Translations under genes and position numbers: made by a program
Shown: in pieces, positions 9,729-17,768 of the stretch
Numbering within the stretch: the first letter of the stretch is position 1
How the letters are laid out: each line of letters begins with the position of its first letter
The notes under the pieces: model-generated
Database searches by the model: none
Told to the model about the DNA's origin: nothing
The model's input: only the letters and a program-made list of their open reading frames with translations
Assembly: GCA_028819345.1 (NCBI GenBank)
Contig: JAPPLW010000099.1
Span: 120,299 to 184,298 of the forward strand
DNA from: a bacterium
GTDB lineage: Bacteria; Actinomycetota; Acidimicrobiia; Spongiisociales; ZC4RG35
Direction: 5' to 3'
Length of the DNA stretch: 64,000 bases

Positions 9729-9740
9729 ATCTTTAAAGAT
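9729..9740. promoter_or_regulatory. Perfect 12-base palindrome in divergent intergenic region
   Basis: ATCTTTAAAGAT, AT-rich and perfectly symmetrical, lies between the NYN gene start (9709) and the ilv promoter (9805). It is unusual in this GC-rich background and could be an operator, but no regulator is identified. Confidence 0.35.
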
Positions 9741-9804
9741 ACGGCCACGGGCGCCATTTGCACTTCTACAGGCAGCAACGGGACATCAATTCCGCCTATT
9801 CGAG

Positions 9805-9833
9805 TTGCAAGGTTGCGAACAAGAGACCATAAT
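9805..9833 (+). promoter_or_regulatory. ilvBNC promoter
   Basis: TTGCAA (9805-9810), a 17-base spacer and CATAAT (9828-9833). Transcription would start near 9840, two or three bases before the leader-peptide ATG, so the leader message would be nearly leaderless. Confidence 0.7.
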
Positions 9834-9842
9834 GTCCAATCA

Positions 9843-9878
9843 ATGAGAAACATCCACCTGTTGCTGGTACTCGAATAG
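9843..9878 (+). CDS. ilvBNC leader peptide MRNIHLLLVLE
   Basis: A twelve-codon frame (ATG to TAG) coding for MRNIHLLLVLE. Six of the eleven residues are Ile, Leu or Val, and four of these are consecutive codons plus one more just after (CTG TTG CTG GTA CTC). This is the pattern expected of a ribosome-stalling leader that senses charged branched-chain tRNAs. It sits just downstream of a good promoter and upstream of a terminator-like hairpin and the first gene of branched-chain synthesis. No Shine-Dalgarno is needed if the transcript starts near 9840. Confidence 0.75.
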   Translation: MRNIHLLLVLE

Positions 9879-9938
9879 CGTACGCGCATAAACCGCGTGT
9901 GCGCTGAATCCCTCCCCCAAAAGGAGGGATTTCTCTTT
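9877..9938 (+). terminator. ilvBNC attenuator: proximal hairpin plus intrinsic terminator
   Basis: Two adjacent stem-loops. The first pairs AGCG-TA-CGCG (9877-9886) with CGCG-TGTG-CGCT (9894-9905) and begins inside the leader stop codon. The second is a 9-base-pair stem, AATCCCTCC (9907-9915) with GGAGGGATT (9923-9931), followed by TTCTCTTTGTT. It is a standard Rho-independent terminator placed 30 bases before ilvB. I could not find a clear antiterminator pairing that disrupts the second stem, so the switching details are open. Confidence 0.7.
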
Positions 9939-9963
9939 GTTAGCCTCACGAAAGCCAACCACC

Positions 9964-11667
9964 ATGACAACAATCACCGGATCGCAATCGGTTATCTCCT
10001 CGCTGGAGCACGAGGGCGTAGATCTGATATTCGGCATTCCGGGTGGGGCAATCCTCCCCGCTTACGACCCTCTTTATTCCAGCCCTATCCGCCACATCCT
10101 GGCACGCCACGAACAAGGCGCCGGCCATATGGCGGCCGGTTACGCATGGGCCACCGGCCGCGTGGGCGTATGCGTCGCCACATCGGGACCCGGAGCGACC
10201 AACTTGGTGACTCCTCTGGCAGACGCGCTGATGGACTCTGTGCCCATGGTCGCCATCACCGGGCAGGTCCCGACCCACGCAGTCGGGAACGACGCCTTCC
10301 AAGAGGCTTACACGGTGGGGATCACCATGCCTACCACAAAACACAACTACTTCGTCACCGATCCCGATGAAATCCCGACCGTTATCCGCCAAGCCTTTCA
10401 CCTTGCCTCCTCCGGTCGGCCGGGGCCGGTGCTGGTGGATCTTCCCAAGGACGTGCTGAATCAGGAGACCGAGTGGTATCCACCCCAAGACCTGGAACTT
10501 CCCGGTTACAAACCCACTTTGGACGGCCATCCGCGGCGGGTGAAGGAGGCAGTCGAGATGCTGGCGGCCAGCCGGCGACCGGTGCTGTACGTGGGGGGAG
10601 GCATAATCAAGTCAGAGGCTTCCGAGGCATTGACCCGGTTTGCGGAGATCACCAATATTCCGGTGGTGACCACCCTGATGGGAAGGGGCGCCATTCCCGA
10701 CAGCCATCCGCTGTGTCTGGGGATGCCGGGGATGCATGGCAATTACACAGCCATCACCTCCATGCAGAAGTGCGACGTCCTGGCCGCTTTCGGGGTCCGC
10801 TTCGACGACCGGGTGACCGGCGATCCCAATCACTTCGCGGTCGACGCAAAGATAATCCACGCCGATGTCGATCCCGCCGAGATAGGCAAGGTGCGAACCG
10901 CGGACATCCCGATCGTGGCGGACGCCCGCCGGGTGTTGACGCAGATGATCAAGGCCTGGGGAGACCGTCCCCCGGTCGCCAATCAAGAGTGGTGGGAAAC
11001 CATACGGGAATGGCAGACCAAGTACCCCCTCTCCTACGACCAGCAACCGGATGGCCCGATCAAGCCCCAGTTCGTGATAGATGAGTTGGCCAGGGTTACC
11101 GGAGGGGACGCCATCCTGGTGGCGGGAGTCGGCCAGCACCAGATGTGGGCCTCGCAATTCTGGAATTTCGATCGTCCGCGCCGCTGGATCAACTCCGGGG
11201 GCCTGGGAACCATGGGTTTCGCCGTCCCGGCCGCGATCGGCGCCAAGGCAGGGATGCCGGATGAACTCGTCTACGCGGTGGACGGCGACGGGTGCTTCCA
11301 GATGACCTTCCAGGAATTGATCGCCGCCGCCGCCCACCAGATCCCCGTCAAGGTGGCGGTGTTCAACAACGGCGCCCACGGGATGGTCAAGCAGTGGCAG
11401 AAGCTCTTCTACGGAGGACGGCTCTCGGCAAGCCTGCTCAATTCCGAGGTAGTGGACTACGTGAAACTGGCTGAGGGAATGGGCTGCATCGGGCTGAGGG
11501 CGGAGGCGCCGGAGGAGGTGGGCCCCACCCTTGAGAAGTCCCTGACCATCGACGACCGCCCGGTGGTGGTGGAAATGGTGGTCGACCCCGACGAGATGGT
11601 GTTCCCAATGGTCCCCGCCGGAGGCTCCAACGACAACGTGATCCTGGGACCGGAGCCGGGGGACTGA
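9964..11667 (+). CDS. ilvB: Acetolactate synthase, large (catalytic) subunit
   Basis: ThDP- and FAD-dependent enzyme making acetolactate and acetohydroxybutyrate. 567 residues from ATG 9964; a TTG 27 bases earlier falls in the leader region. Visible motifs are GVDLIFGIPGGAILPAYD with the catalytic Glu further on (ILARHEQGAGHMA), ATSGPGATNLVTPLADA, and the ThDP/Mg motif GDGCFQMTFQEL followed by VAVFNNGAHGM. It is the first structural gene after the Ile/Leu/Val attenuator and is two bases from ilvN. Confidence 0.97.
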   Translation: MTTITGSQSVISSLEHEGVDLIFGIPGGAILPAYDPLYSSPIRHILARHEQGAGHMAAGYAWATGRVGVCVATSGPGATNLVTPLADALMDSVPMVAITGQVPTHAVGNDAFQEAYTVGITMPTTKHNYFVTDPDEIPTVIRQAFHLASSGRPGPVLVDLPKDVLNQETEWYPPQDLELPGYKPTLDGHPRRVKEAVEMLAASRRPVLYVGGGIIKSEASEALTRFAEITNIPVVTTLMGRGAIPDSHPLCLGMPGMHGNYTAITSMQKCDVLAAFGVRFDDRVTGDPNHFAVDAKIIHADVDPAEIGKVRTADIPIVADARRVLTQMIKAWGDRPPVANQEWWETIREWQTKYPLSYDQQPDGPIKPQFVIDELARVTGGDAILVAGVGQHQMWASQFWNFDRPRRWINSGGLGTMGFAVPAAIGAKAGMPDELVYAVDGDGCFQMTFQELIAAAAHQIPVKVAVFNNGAHGMVKQWQKLFYGGRLSASLLNSEVVDYVKLAEGMGCIGLRAEAPEEVGPTLEKSLTIDDRPVVVEMVVDPDEMVFPMVPAGGSNDNVILGPEPGD

Positions 11668-11669
11668 CG

Positions 11670-12194
11670 GTGACGGTACTACCACACCCACCCCGCCATA
11701 CGTTGAGCCTGGTTGTGGAGAATCGCCCGGGAGTGCTGGCCAGGGTCTCCTCTTGCCTGGCCCGCCGAGGGTTCAACATCCATTCGCTGGCCGTGGGCCC
11801 AACCATCGATCCGGGCCTATCCCGCATTACCGTGGTGGTGGAGTCCGAGAAGATCGAACAGGTGAAGAAGCAGCTGCACAAGCTGATCAACGTGATCAGG
11901 ATCTTCGAACTCGAGCCCTCCATGGCGGTGGAGCGAGAGACCATGCTGATCCGTGTCGCGGCAATCGGTAACGCTCGTTCCGAGGCAATTGAAGTAGCCA
12001 ATATCTTCAAAGCGACCGTGGTGGACGTGGGATACAACAGCCTTACCTTCGAAGTGACGGGTCGACCTGCGAAGCTCAACGACCTCATCGAGCTTCTGCG
12101 GCCGTTCGGTGTGGTGGAACTGGTCAAGTCGGGGCGGATTGCCATCGGGCGGGCCGCCAAGAGCAAGCCCTCCCGGATGAGGGCGGTGGGATAG
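11670..12194 (+). CDS. ilvN: Acetolactate synthase, small (regulatory) subunit
   Basis: 174 residues, GTG start two bases after ilvB. The N-terminal ACT domain (HTLSLVVENRPGVLARVSSCLARRGFNIHSLAVG, about 10-43 and onward) binds valine in homologues and gives feedback inhibition. The second half (about 90-165) is the C-terminal ACT-like domain that activates the catalytic subunit. It forms the holoenzyme with IlvB. Confidence 0.96.
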   Translation: MTVLPHPPRHTLSLVVENRPGVLARVSSCLARRGFNIHSLAVGPTIDPGLSRITVVVESEKIEQVKKQLHKLINVIRIFELEPSMAVERETMLIRVAAIGNARSEAIEVANIFKATVVDVGYNSLTFEVTGRPAKLNDLIELLRPFGVVELVKSGRIAIGRAAKSKPSRMRAVG

Positions 12195-12209
12195 GCGGTG
12201 AGAGCTTAA

Positions 12210-13214
12210 GTGGCGGAGATCTTCTATGACAAGGATGCGGATCCCGAGGTAATCAAGGACCGCAAGGTCGCCGTGATCGGCTATGGGAGCCAGGGACACG
12301 CTCATGCTCTCAACCTGTCCGAGTCCGGGGTGGAAGTGGTGGTGGGCCTGCGACCCGATTCGGCCCGGCGCTCCCAGGTCCTGGACGACGGGCTGGCGGT
12401 GATGGATCCTCCTGACGCCGCCGAGTGGGCCGACGTCGTCACGATGCTGGTCCCGGACCAACTCATGGCGGACTTCTACAACGCCCGGATCGCCGACCGG
12501 ATGGAGCCCGGCAACGCCTTGCTGTTCGCCCACGGTTTCAACATCCACTTTGGGGAGATAACGCCCGCCGCCGACCTCGATGTGCTGATGGTCGCGCCCA
12601 AGGGCCCCGGTCATCTGGTGCGGCGCACCTACACGGAGGGGTCCGGGGTTCCCTGCCTGCTTGCCATCCACCAGGACGCCACCGGGTCCGCATTCGAGTT
12701 GGGTATGTCCTATTCCTGGGGAATAGGCGGGGCCCGGGCCGGCGTGCTGCAGACCACCTTCCGGGAGGAGACCGAGACCGATCTCTTCGGCGAGCAGGTA
12801 ATCCTGTGCGGCGGCGTCTCCCAGTTGATCAAGGCCTCCTATGAAACGCTGGTGGAGGCGGGTTACGAGCCCGAGTCCGCCTACTTCGAGACTCTTCACG
12901 AGTTGAAGCTGATCGTGGACCTCCTGTACGAGGGGGGGCTGTCCTGGATGCGCTACTCCGTCTCCGACACCGCCGAGTACGGCGACTACACCCGGGGCGC
13001 GCGGATCATCACCGATGAGAGCCGCGCCGAGATGAAAAGGGTGCTGGCGGAGATACAGTCCGGCGCCTTTGCCCGCGAGTGGATGGCCCAGGCCCGGGAG
13101 GGGGCTCCCTACCTTTTGGAGCAGCGGGCCGCCAACCGGTCGCATCCCATCGAAGAGGTGGGACGTGAACTTCGTCAAATGATGCCCTTCCTCGACCCCA
13201 AGGCGCCCGAGTGA
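12210..13214 (+). CDS. ilvC: Ketol-acid reductoisomerase (class I)
   Basis: Converts acetolactate to dihydroxy-isovalerate using NADPH and Mg. The 334-residue length is typical of the short class I form. The Rossmann motif [13 protein letters not shown] starts at residue 24, and [20 protein letters not shown] and [12 protein letters not shown] (metal ligands) follow. The C-terminal knotted helical domain includes [15 protein letters not shown] start, 15 bases after ilvN. Its stop overlaps the start of a short open frame upstream of leuA. Confidence 0.97.
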   Translation: MAEIFYDKDADPEVIKDRKVAVIGYGSQGHAHALNLSESGVEVVVGLRPDSARRSQVLDDGLAVMDPPDAAEWADVVTMLVPDQLMADFYNARIADRMEPGNALLFAHGFNIHFGEITPAADLDVLMVAPKGPGHLVRRTYTEGSGVPCLLAIHQDATGSAFELGMSYSWGIGGARAGVLQTTFREETETDLFGEQVILCGGVSQLIKASYETLVEAGYEPESAYFETLHELKLIVDLLYEGGLSWMRYSVSDTAEYGDYTRGARIITDESRAEMKRVLAEIQSGAFAREWMAQAREGAPYLLEQRAANRSHPIEEVGRELRQMMPFLDPKAPE

Positions 13215-13318
13215 ATCGCGCCGGGGTCCTGACAATGGACGGAACGCTGGCCCAGGGTTGTCTGGCGCTGACTCGGCCGGGCGGCGGTCTTCGCCGGCCC
13301 GGCCTTCACACCCTCTAG
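13211..13318 (+). other. Short open frame with strong hairpin between ilvC and leuA
   Basis: A 35-codon frame begins at a GTG overlapping the ilvC stop and ends at TAG 13316-13318. It includes Leu codons (CTG GCG CTG, CTT, CTC) and covers a very stable hairpin: GGCCGGGCGGCG (13275-13286) with CGCCGGCCCGGCC (13292-13304), one bulged base. There is no U-run after it. It may be the ilvBNC terminator, a leucine leader, or both; nothing here decides. Confidence 0.35.
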
Positions 13319-13352
13319 GCCCCAGCCCTCAACCCCACAAACAGGAGCCTCC

Positions 13353-14867
13353 ATGTCAGACAGATTGATCATTTTCGACACGACCTTGCGAGACGGGGAG
13401 CAAGCCCCCGGCATCGCCCTGACGCCGGACGAAAAACTCGTGATCGCCCACCAGTTGGCTCGCCTGCGGGTGGATGTTCTGGAAGCCGGATTCGCAGCCT
13501 CCTCCTCCGGTGATTTCCGAGCGGTCTCACAGATAGCCGCCGAGGTGAAGGGACCGGTGATCGCCAGCCTGGCCCGCGCTCACCCCGACGACATCGACCA
13601 GGCTTGGGATGCGCTGCGCCATGCCGATCGGGCCCGCATCCATGTGTTCATGTCCACATCCCCGATCCACATGGAACGGATGTTGCGCATGACCCCCACG
13701 GAGGTGCTGAAGGCCTCGGTAGAGGGGGTCCGGCGGGCGCGCCGATACACCGACGACGTGGAATTCTCCCCCCAGGACGCCACCCGCTCCGACCATGAGT
13801 TCCTGGTGGATGTGTGCCGGGCGGCCGTGGAGGCCGGCGCCACCACCTTAAATATTCCCGACACGGTGGGATACGCCACCCCAGCCGAGTTCGTGGAGTT
13901 GATGAAGCGTATCTACGCGGAGGTGCGAGGCGACCGGAGCGACGTCACCATCTCGGTTCACTGTCACGACGATCTGGGGCTGGCGGTGGCGAACTCGCTT
14001 TCGGCCATCTCGGCAGGAGCGCGGCAGATCGAAGGAGCGGTGAACGGCATCGGCGAGCGGGCCGGCAACACCTCCATCGAGGAGATCATCATGGCCATCA
14101 AGACCCGCCAGGACGTCTTCGGCGTGGAGATAGGAGCGGACACCACCCAGATCTTTGACACCTCCCGGCTGGTTTCCCGGCTGACCGGTTACCCGGTGCA
14201 GTTCAACAAGGCAGTGGTGGGCCGCAACGCCTTCGCCCACGAGTCGGGCATCCACCAGCACGGCGTGCTCCGGGACCGGGAGACCTACGAGATTATGAAC
14301 GCCGAGTCCATCGGGCAGACAGGCGCCCAGATCATTCTCGGCAAGCACTCCGGCCGGGCGGGCTTTGCCGACGCCCTGGCAAACCTGGACCTCTCCCTGG
14401 AAGAGGACGAGTTCAACCAGGCCTTCGAGAAGTTCAAGGCAATGGCCGACCGGAAGCTGGAGATCGGCGAACGCGAGCTGCGGGCAATCGCGGCCACCGG
14501 TTTGTCTCAATCGTCCGAAGCCGAGGTGAGGATCGCCGGCATCAACGTGTCCGGGGGCCATGACACCACCCCCACTGCCGTGGTCACCCTGGAGAAGGGA
14601 GGCGTCACCTCCGATTACACCGGACATGGGGACGGAATGGTCCACGCCGCATTTTCGGCTATCAAACAATGCTTTGGCATTGAAGCCCGGTTGGTCGACT
14701 ACCGGGTTGTGCCCGTCACTTCGGGAGCGGACGCCATGGCCGAGGTGAACGTGGTGGTCAGGGTCGTTGACAACACCTACTCGGGAAAGGCGGTCTCAAC
14801 CGACGTGGTGGAGGGATCAGCCGAGGCGTTCGTGGACGCTCTGAACCGCGCCGTGGGCGCCAAATGA
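13353..14867 (+). CDS. leuA: 2-isopropylmalate synthase
   Basis: First committed enzyme of leucine synthesis: condenses 2-ketoisovalerate with acetyl-CoA. 504 residues. The catalytic N-terminus has DTTLRDGEQAPG (9-20), the metal-binding HCHDDLGLAVANSL near 204, and GNTSIEEIIMAIKTR and HESGIHQHGVL. The C-terminal 120 residues form the leucine-binding regulatory domain. The length matches the bacterial short class rather than the 600-residue mycobacterial/corynebacterial type. AGGAG stands six bases before the ATG. leuC and leuD are not in the window. Confidence 0.96.
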   Translation: MSDRLIIFDTTLRDGEQAPGIALTPDEKLVIAHQLARLRVDVLEAGFAASSSGDFRAVSQIAAEVKGPVIASLARAHPDDIDQAWDALRHADRARIHVFMSTSPIHMERMLRMTPTEVLKASVEGVRRARRYTDDVEFSPQDATRSDHEFLVDVCRAAVEAGATTLNIPDTVGYATPAEFVELMKRIYAEVRGDRSDVTISVHCHDDLGLAVANSLSAISAGARQIEGAVNGIGERAGNTSIEEIIMAIKTRQDVFGVEIGADTTQIFDTSRLVSRLTGYPVQFNKAVVGRNAFAHESGIHQHGVLRDRETYEIMNAESIGQTGAQIILGKHSGRAGFADALANLDLSLEEDEFNQAFEKFKAMADRKLEIGERELRAIAATGLSQSSEAEVRIAGINVSGGHDTTPTAVVTLEKGGVTSDYTGHGDGMVHAAFSAIKQCFGIEARLVDYRVVPVTSGADAMAEVNVVVRVVDNTYSGKAVSTDVVEGSAEAFVDALNRAVGAK

Positions 14868-14969
14868 CAACGTAGCGTTCCCACTCCTCTTTCGATGTGG
14901 TGAGAACAGGGAGGGACCTTCGGCCTTTGCCCAACAGTGAGAGGGGAATGCATGGTACCTTGTATTCCC

Positions 14970-15239
14970 ATGCGTCGCAGAGATTCCGGCATAGCAAGAA
15001 TCCTCCGGGAAGCCCGCACCGGCCAAGGACTCAGTCAGCGGGAACTGGGCCAGAGATCCGGGCTTACGCAGGCACAAATCTCGCTGATCGAGAATGGAGA
15101 GGTCGACTCGCGGCTTTCCAGCCTGATCGCTGTGGTCGACGTGCTGGGACTCGACCTGACCCTCACCCCCCGACCTCCCTCCTCGGCCCCTCCCCCCACG
15201 CAGTCGGCCCCTCCCCCCACGCAGGAGGATAAGCCTTAG
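14970..15239 (+). CDS. XRE-family helix-turn-helix regulator
   Basis: 89 residues from ATG 14970; earlier in-frame ATGs at 14937 and 14952 are possible. The HTH is clear: IARILREARTGQGLSQRELGQRSGLTQ followed by AQISLIENGEVDSRLSSL (about 8-56). The last 25 residues are Pro/Ser-rich and contain a tandem APPPTQS repeat. The chosen ATG lies inside an inverted repeat (GCATGG 14950-14955, CCATGC 14968-14973) that could be its own operator. It sits between leuA and leuB, so leu control is an obvious guess, not shown. No toxin gene follows in frame. Confidence 0.75.
   Translation: MRRRDSGIARILREARTGQGLSQRELGQRSGLTQAQISLIENGEVDSRLSSLIAVVDVLGLDLTLTPRPPSSAPPPTQSAPPPTQEDKP
15183..15224 (+). repeat. 21-base tandem duplication in the XRE gene tail
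   Basis: Two perfect copies of a 21-base unit (15183-15203, 15204-15224) coding for the repeated Ser-Ala-Pro-Pro-Pro-Thr-Gln segment. In-frame, so the protein is only lengthened; likely a slippage hot spot. Confidence 0.85.
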
Positions 15240-15316
15240 ACCTGGAGCAAGGCTCCATAGAACAAACCGGCGCTCCGGTATCGGAGGAAGCCAAGCACTT
15301 CGAGTTCACCGACGAA

Positions 15317-15347
15317 TTGACGTGATCCGGCGCCGGTCGATTAATAT
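15317..15347 (+). promoter_or_regulatory. leuB promoter
   Basis: TTGACG (15317-15322) and TTAATA/TAATAT (15341-15347) with an 18-19 base spacer. Transcription would begin within a base or two of the GTG at 15356, giving a leaderless leuB message. The preceding 75 bases also hold a short hairpin (TGGAGC 15243-15248 with GCTCCA 15252-15257). Confidence 0.65.
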
Positions 15348-15355
15348 GTCTCGCA

Positions 15356-16414
15356 GTGAGCGCCTACCGATTGGCAGTGATCCCCGGCGACGGGATCGGT
15401 CCGGAAGTAATCGCCTGTGCCTTGGATGCAGTGGAGGCGGCTGCTCGGGAGTTCGGGTTCAGGGTGGACCTCACCGACTATGACCTGGGGAGCGGGCGCT
15501 ATCTCGCCACCGGAGAGGTCTTGCCCGACTCGGTGGTGGCCGAGTTGGCCGAGCATGACGCCATCCTTCACGGCGCGGTGGGCACCCCGGAGGTCCCTCC
15601 GGGCGTCCTGGAACGGGGTCTCCTGCTGCGACTGCGGTTCGAGTTCGACATGTATGTGAATTTCCGCCCCATCAAGCTCTATCCAGGTGTCTCCAGTGCC
15701 ATCACCGGACTCACGCCCGAACGGTGCGACATGGAGGTGATGAGGGAGAACACCGAGGGTCTGTACTCGGGCAGCGGGGGATTCCTCCACAAGGGGACCG
15801 ATGCCGAGATCGCCAACCAGAACTCGGTCAACACGCGGACGGGAACCGAGCGAATCGTCCGGTACGCCTTCGAACGGGCTATGAGGAGAGACCGTCGGTT
15901 GACCCTTTGCCACAAGACCAACGTGCTCACCTTCGCGGGCGACCTTTGGCAGCGGACCACCGACGAGGTGGCGGCGGAGTATCCGCAGGTCGAGGTCGAC
16001 TACGTGCATGTGGACGCCGCCTGCATCCACCTGATCGAGAGCCCCGAGCGCTTCGACGTGATAGTGACCGACAATATGTTCGGCGACATCATCACCGACC
16101 TGGGAGGGGCGATAGCAGGGGGAATCGGCCTCGCGGCCAGCGGCAACCTGAATCCGACCGGCGAGTATCCCTCCCTCTTCGAGCCGGTGCACGGGACCGC
16201 CCCCGACATCGTGGGCACGGGTTGGGCGAATCCAGTGGCGGCGGTCTTCTCCGCCGCTCTGTGCCTGGAGCACCTGGGAGAAGGAGAGGCGGCGACCATG
16301 GTGGAGAAAGCCGCTGCCGAGGTTCTCCTCGGGCTGGGCGCCATGGCAGGACCCCGAATGGGCGCCTCCACCTCCGAGATAGGAGACCGGATAGTGGAGG
16401 CTATCGGAGCCTAG
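15356..16414 (+). CDS. leuB: 3-isopropylmalate dehydrogenase
   Basis: NAD-dependent oxidative decarboxylation of 3-isopropylmalate in leucine synthesis. 352 residues. The family motifs are [11 protein letters not shown] (8-18), [12 protein letters not shown] (the substrate region), [13 protein letters not shown], and [26 protein letters not shown], which carries the Mg-binding aspartates. [19 protein letters not shown] binds NAD. Homologous isocitrate and tartrate dehydrogenases are the alternative; proximity to leuA favours LeuB. GTG start directly at the predicted transcription start. Confidence 0.9.
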   Translation: MSAYRLAVIPGDGIGPEVIACALDAVEAAAREFGFRVDLTDYDLGSGRYLATGEVLPDSVVAELAEHDAILHGAVGTPEVPPGVLERGLLLRLRFEFDMYVNFRPIKLYPGVSSAITGLTPERCDMEVMRENTEGLYSGSGGFLHKGTDAEIANQNSVNTRTGTERIVRYAFERAMRRDRRLTLCHKTNVLTFAGDLWQRTTDEVAAEYPQVEVDYVHVDAACIHLIESPERFDVIVTDNMFGDIITDLGGAIAGGIGLAASGNLNPTGEYPSLFEPVHGTAPDIVGTGWANPVAAVFSAALCLEHLGEGEAATMVEKAAAEVLLGLGAMAGPRMGASTSEIGDRIVEAIGA

Positions 16415-16965
16415 GCGATCTCTCTGACCCCGTTGTCGGTGATGAGATGGGTCATGGCCACATCGTGCGGATCGACGGGCACGGTTTCGGCCATCAACCG
16501 GTCCAGCGTGACTCCGACCCGCAGTGCATTCGCGAAGAGCCCGCCCAGAAGCCGGTCGTAATAGCCCTTACCACGCCCGAGCCGCCGTCCCCAGGGATCG
16601 AACGCCAGCCCCGGCACCAGGGCCACCTCGATCCGGTTCGGCGGCACTTCGGGGACCGAAGCCACGGGTTGGTGGAACCCGAAGCGATGAAGCTCCAACG
16701 GGGAGTGATAGGGATGGACCGTGAGAGGGCCGGCCGGCGGGGTCCGGGTCGTGAGCCATTCGATCATCGGCAAGCGGGCCACCACGGGTTCGAGATCCAG
16801 TTCGCCGGGGATCGCCATCCACACCAGGGTGGGTCCGGGCCGCCTCGGCGCCAGCCACCCCAGGACCTGCCGGCAGACCCTTGCGGACTCAGCGGCGGTG
16901 GGAGGAGGCTTCCCGCGGGCCTCGGCCCTGAGCCTGGCCTTGAGCTCCGACGTGCTCCTGTTCAC
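16411..16965 (-). CDS. 5-formyltetrahydrofolate cyclo-ligase
   Basis: ATP-dependent recycling of 5-formyl-THF to methenyl-THF. 184 residues from GTG 16965; a longer reading would overlap the divergent acyltransferase start. The C-terminal signature [25 protein letters not shown] carries the GxGxGYYD nucleotide site, and the N-terminal [13 protein letters not shown] is typical. It is convergent with leuB: the two stop codons share the tetranucleotide CTAG at 16411-16414. Confidence 0.88.
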   Translation of the reverse strand: MNRSTSELKARLRAEARGKPPPTAAESARVCRQVLGWLAPRRPGPTLVWMAIPGELDLEPVVARLPMIEWLTTRTPPAGPLTVHPYHSPLELHRFGFHQPVASVPEVPPNRIEVALVPGLAFDPWGRRLGRGKGYYDRLLGGLFANALRVGVTLDRLMAETVPVDPHDVAMTHLITDNGVREIA

Positions 16966-17011
16966 ACCGAGCAAGCTACCAGCCTCCTGCGAGGGTTTAG
17001 CCTTAAGTTCC

Positions 17012-17737
17012 GTGAAAACGATCTTCCTGTTCCTTCGCAGCGGGATCACCTATCTGGTCGCCGGGCTCTCCACGGTGGGAGTTGCTCTGGCGATCGTGAT
17101 CGGGTCGGTGTTCGGTTTCCTGGAGTCCTACGGCGAATGGATACTGAAGCGTTTCGGGCGAGTCTGGGTGGTTGCCTCCGGCATGCGGATGGAGGTGAAC
17201 GGCCTGGAGAACATCGAGGAGGGGACGCCCTACATAGTGGTCGCCAACCATCGCTCCAACATCGACATAATGGTCCTGACCGCCGCCCTGCCGATTCCCA
17301 TCAGGTTCCTGTCCAAAATCGAAGTGTTTAAATTCCCGCTGCTGGGAAGCGCCATGCGAGGCGTGGGGATGATCCCGTTGGACCGCGAGATGGGGCGCCG
17401 AGAGCTGGCTTTCATAATCCGCAGCACCCGGTCGCTGGTGGCGGAAGGGAAGTCCCTGGTGGTCTTCCCGGAGGGGACCCGCAGCATCACCGGAGAGATG
17501 CTTCCCTTCAAGACCGGCGCCATTCACATCGCTGCCCGAACGGGCTGCCCGATTCTGCCGGTGGCAGTTCAGGGCACCGGTGCTATATGGCCTCCCGAGT
17601 CGGCATTGATCAGGGGAGGGCCGGTGAGCGTGGAAGTCATGCCCCCCATCACTCTCACCAAGAACGCCTCCCGTCAGAGCAAAGCCACCATCGGCGAGAT
17701 CCGGCGCTCTCTCATGGAGGCGCTGGCCGGGACCTGA
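17012..17737 (+). CDS. plsC: 1-acyl-sn-glycerol-3-phosphate acyltransferase
   Basis: Membrane acyltransferase making phosphatidic acid. 241 residues from GTG 17012. An N-terminal hydrophobic span lies at about 11-35. The catalytic NHRSNID (His80, Asp85) is followed by a FPEGTRS acceptor-binding motif near 151 and the VAVQGTGAIWP region. An open reading frame extends 97 codons further upstream but lies antisense to the folate cyclo-ligase and has no family sequence, so it is not used. It is divergent from that gene by 46 bases. Confidence 0.88.
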   Translation: MKTIFLFLRSGITYLVAGLSTVGVALAIVIGSVFGFLESYGEWILKRFGRVWVVASGMRMEVNGLENIEEGTPYIVVANHRSNIDIMVLTAALPIPIRFLSKIEVFKFPLLGSAMRGVGMIPLDREMGRRELAFIIRSTRSLVAEGKSLVVFPEGTRSITGEMLPFKTGAIHIAARTGCPILPVAVQGTGAIWPPESALIRGGPVSVEVMPPITLTKNASRQSKATIGEIRRSLMEALAGT

Positions 17738-17768
17738 GCACCGGGGAGGGCGCTCCCCGGCTGCCGGC

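Noticed and set aside
15242..15325. A 27-codon frame from CTG 15242 after the XRE gene
   Set aside because: Plausible composition, but the start is non-standard, the spacing to the GGAGG at 15224-15229 is too long, and it overlaps the leuB promoter.
16721..17011. N-terminal extension of the acyltransferase frame
   Set aside because: The extension is antisense to the folate cyclo-ligase gene and has no acyltransferase sequence; the protein starts at the GTG 17012 before its membrane span.
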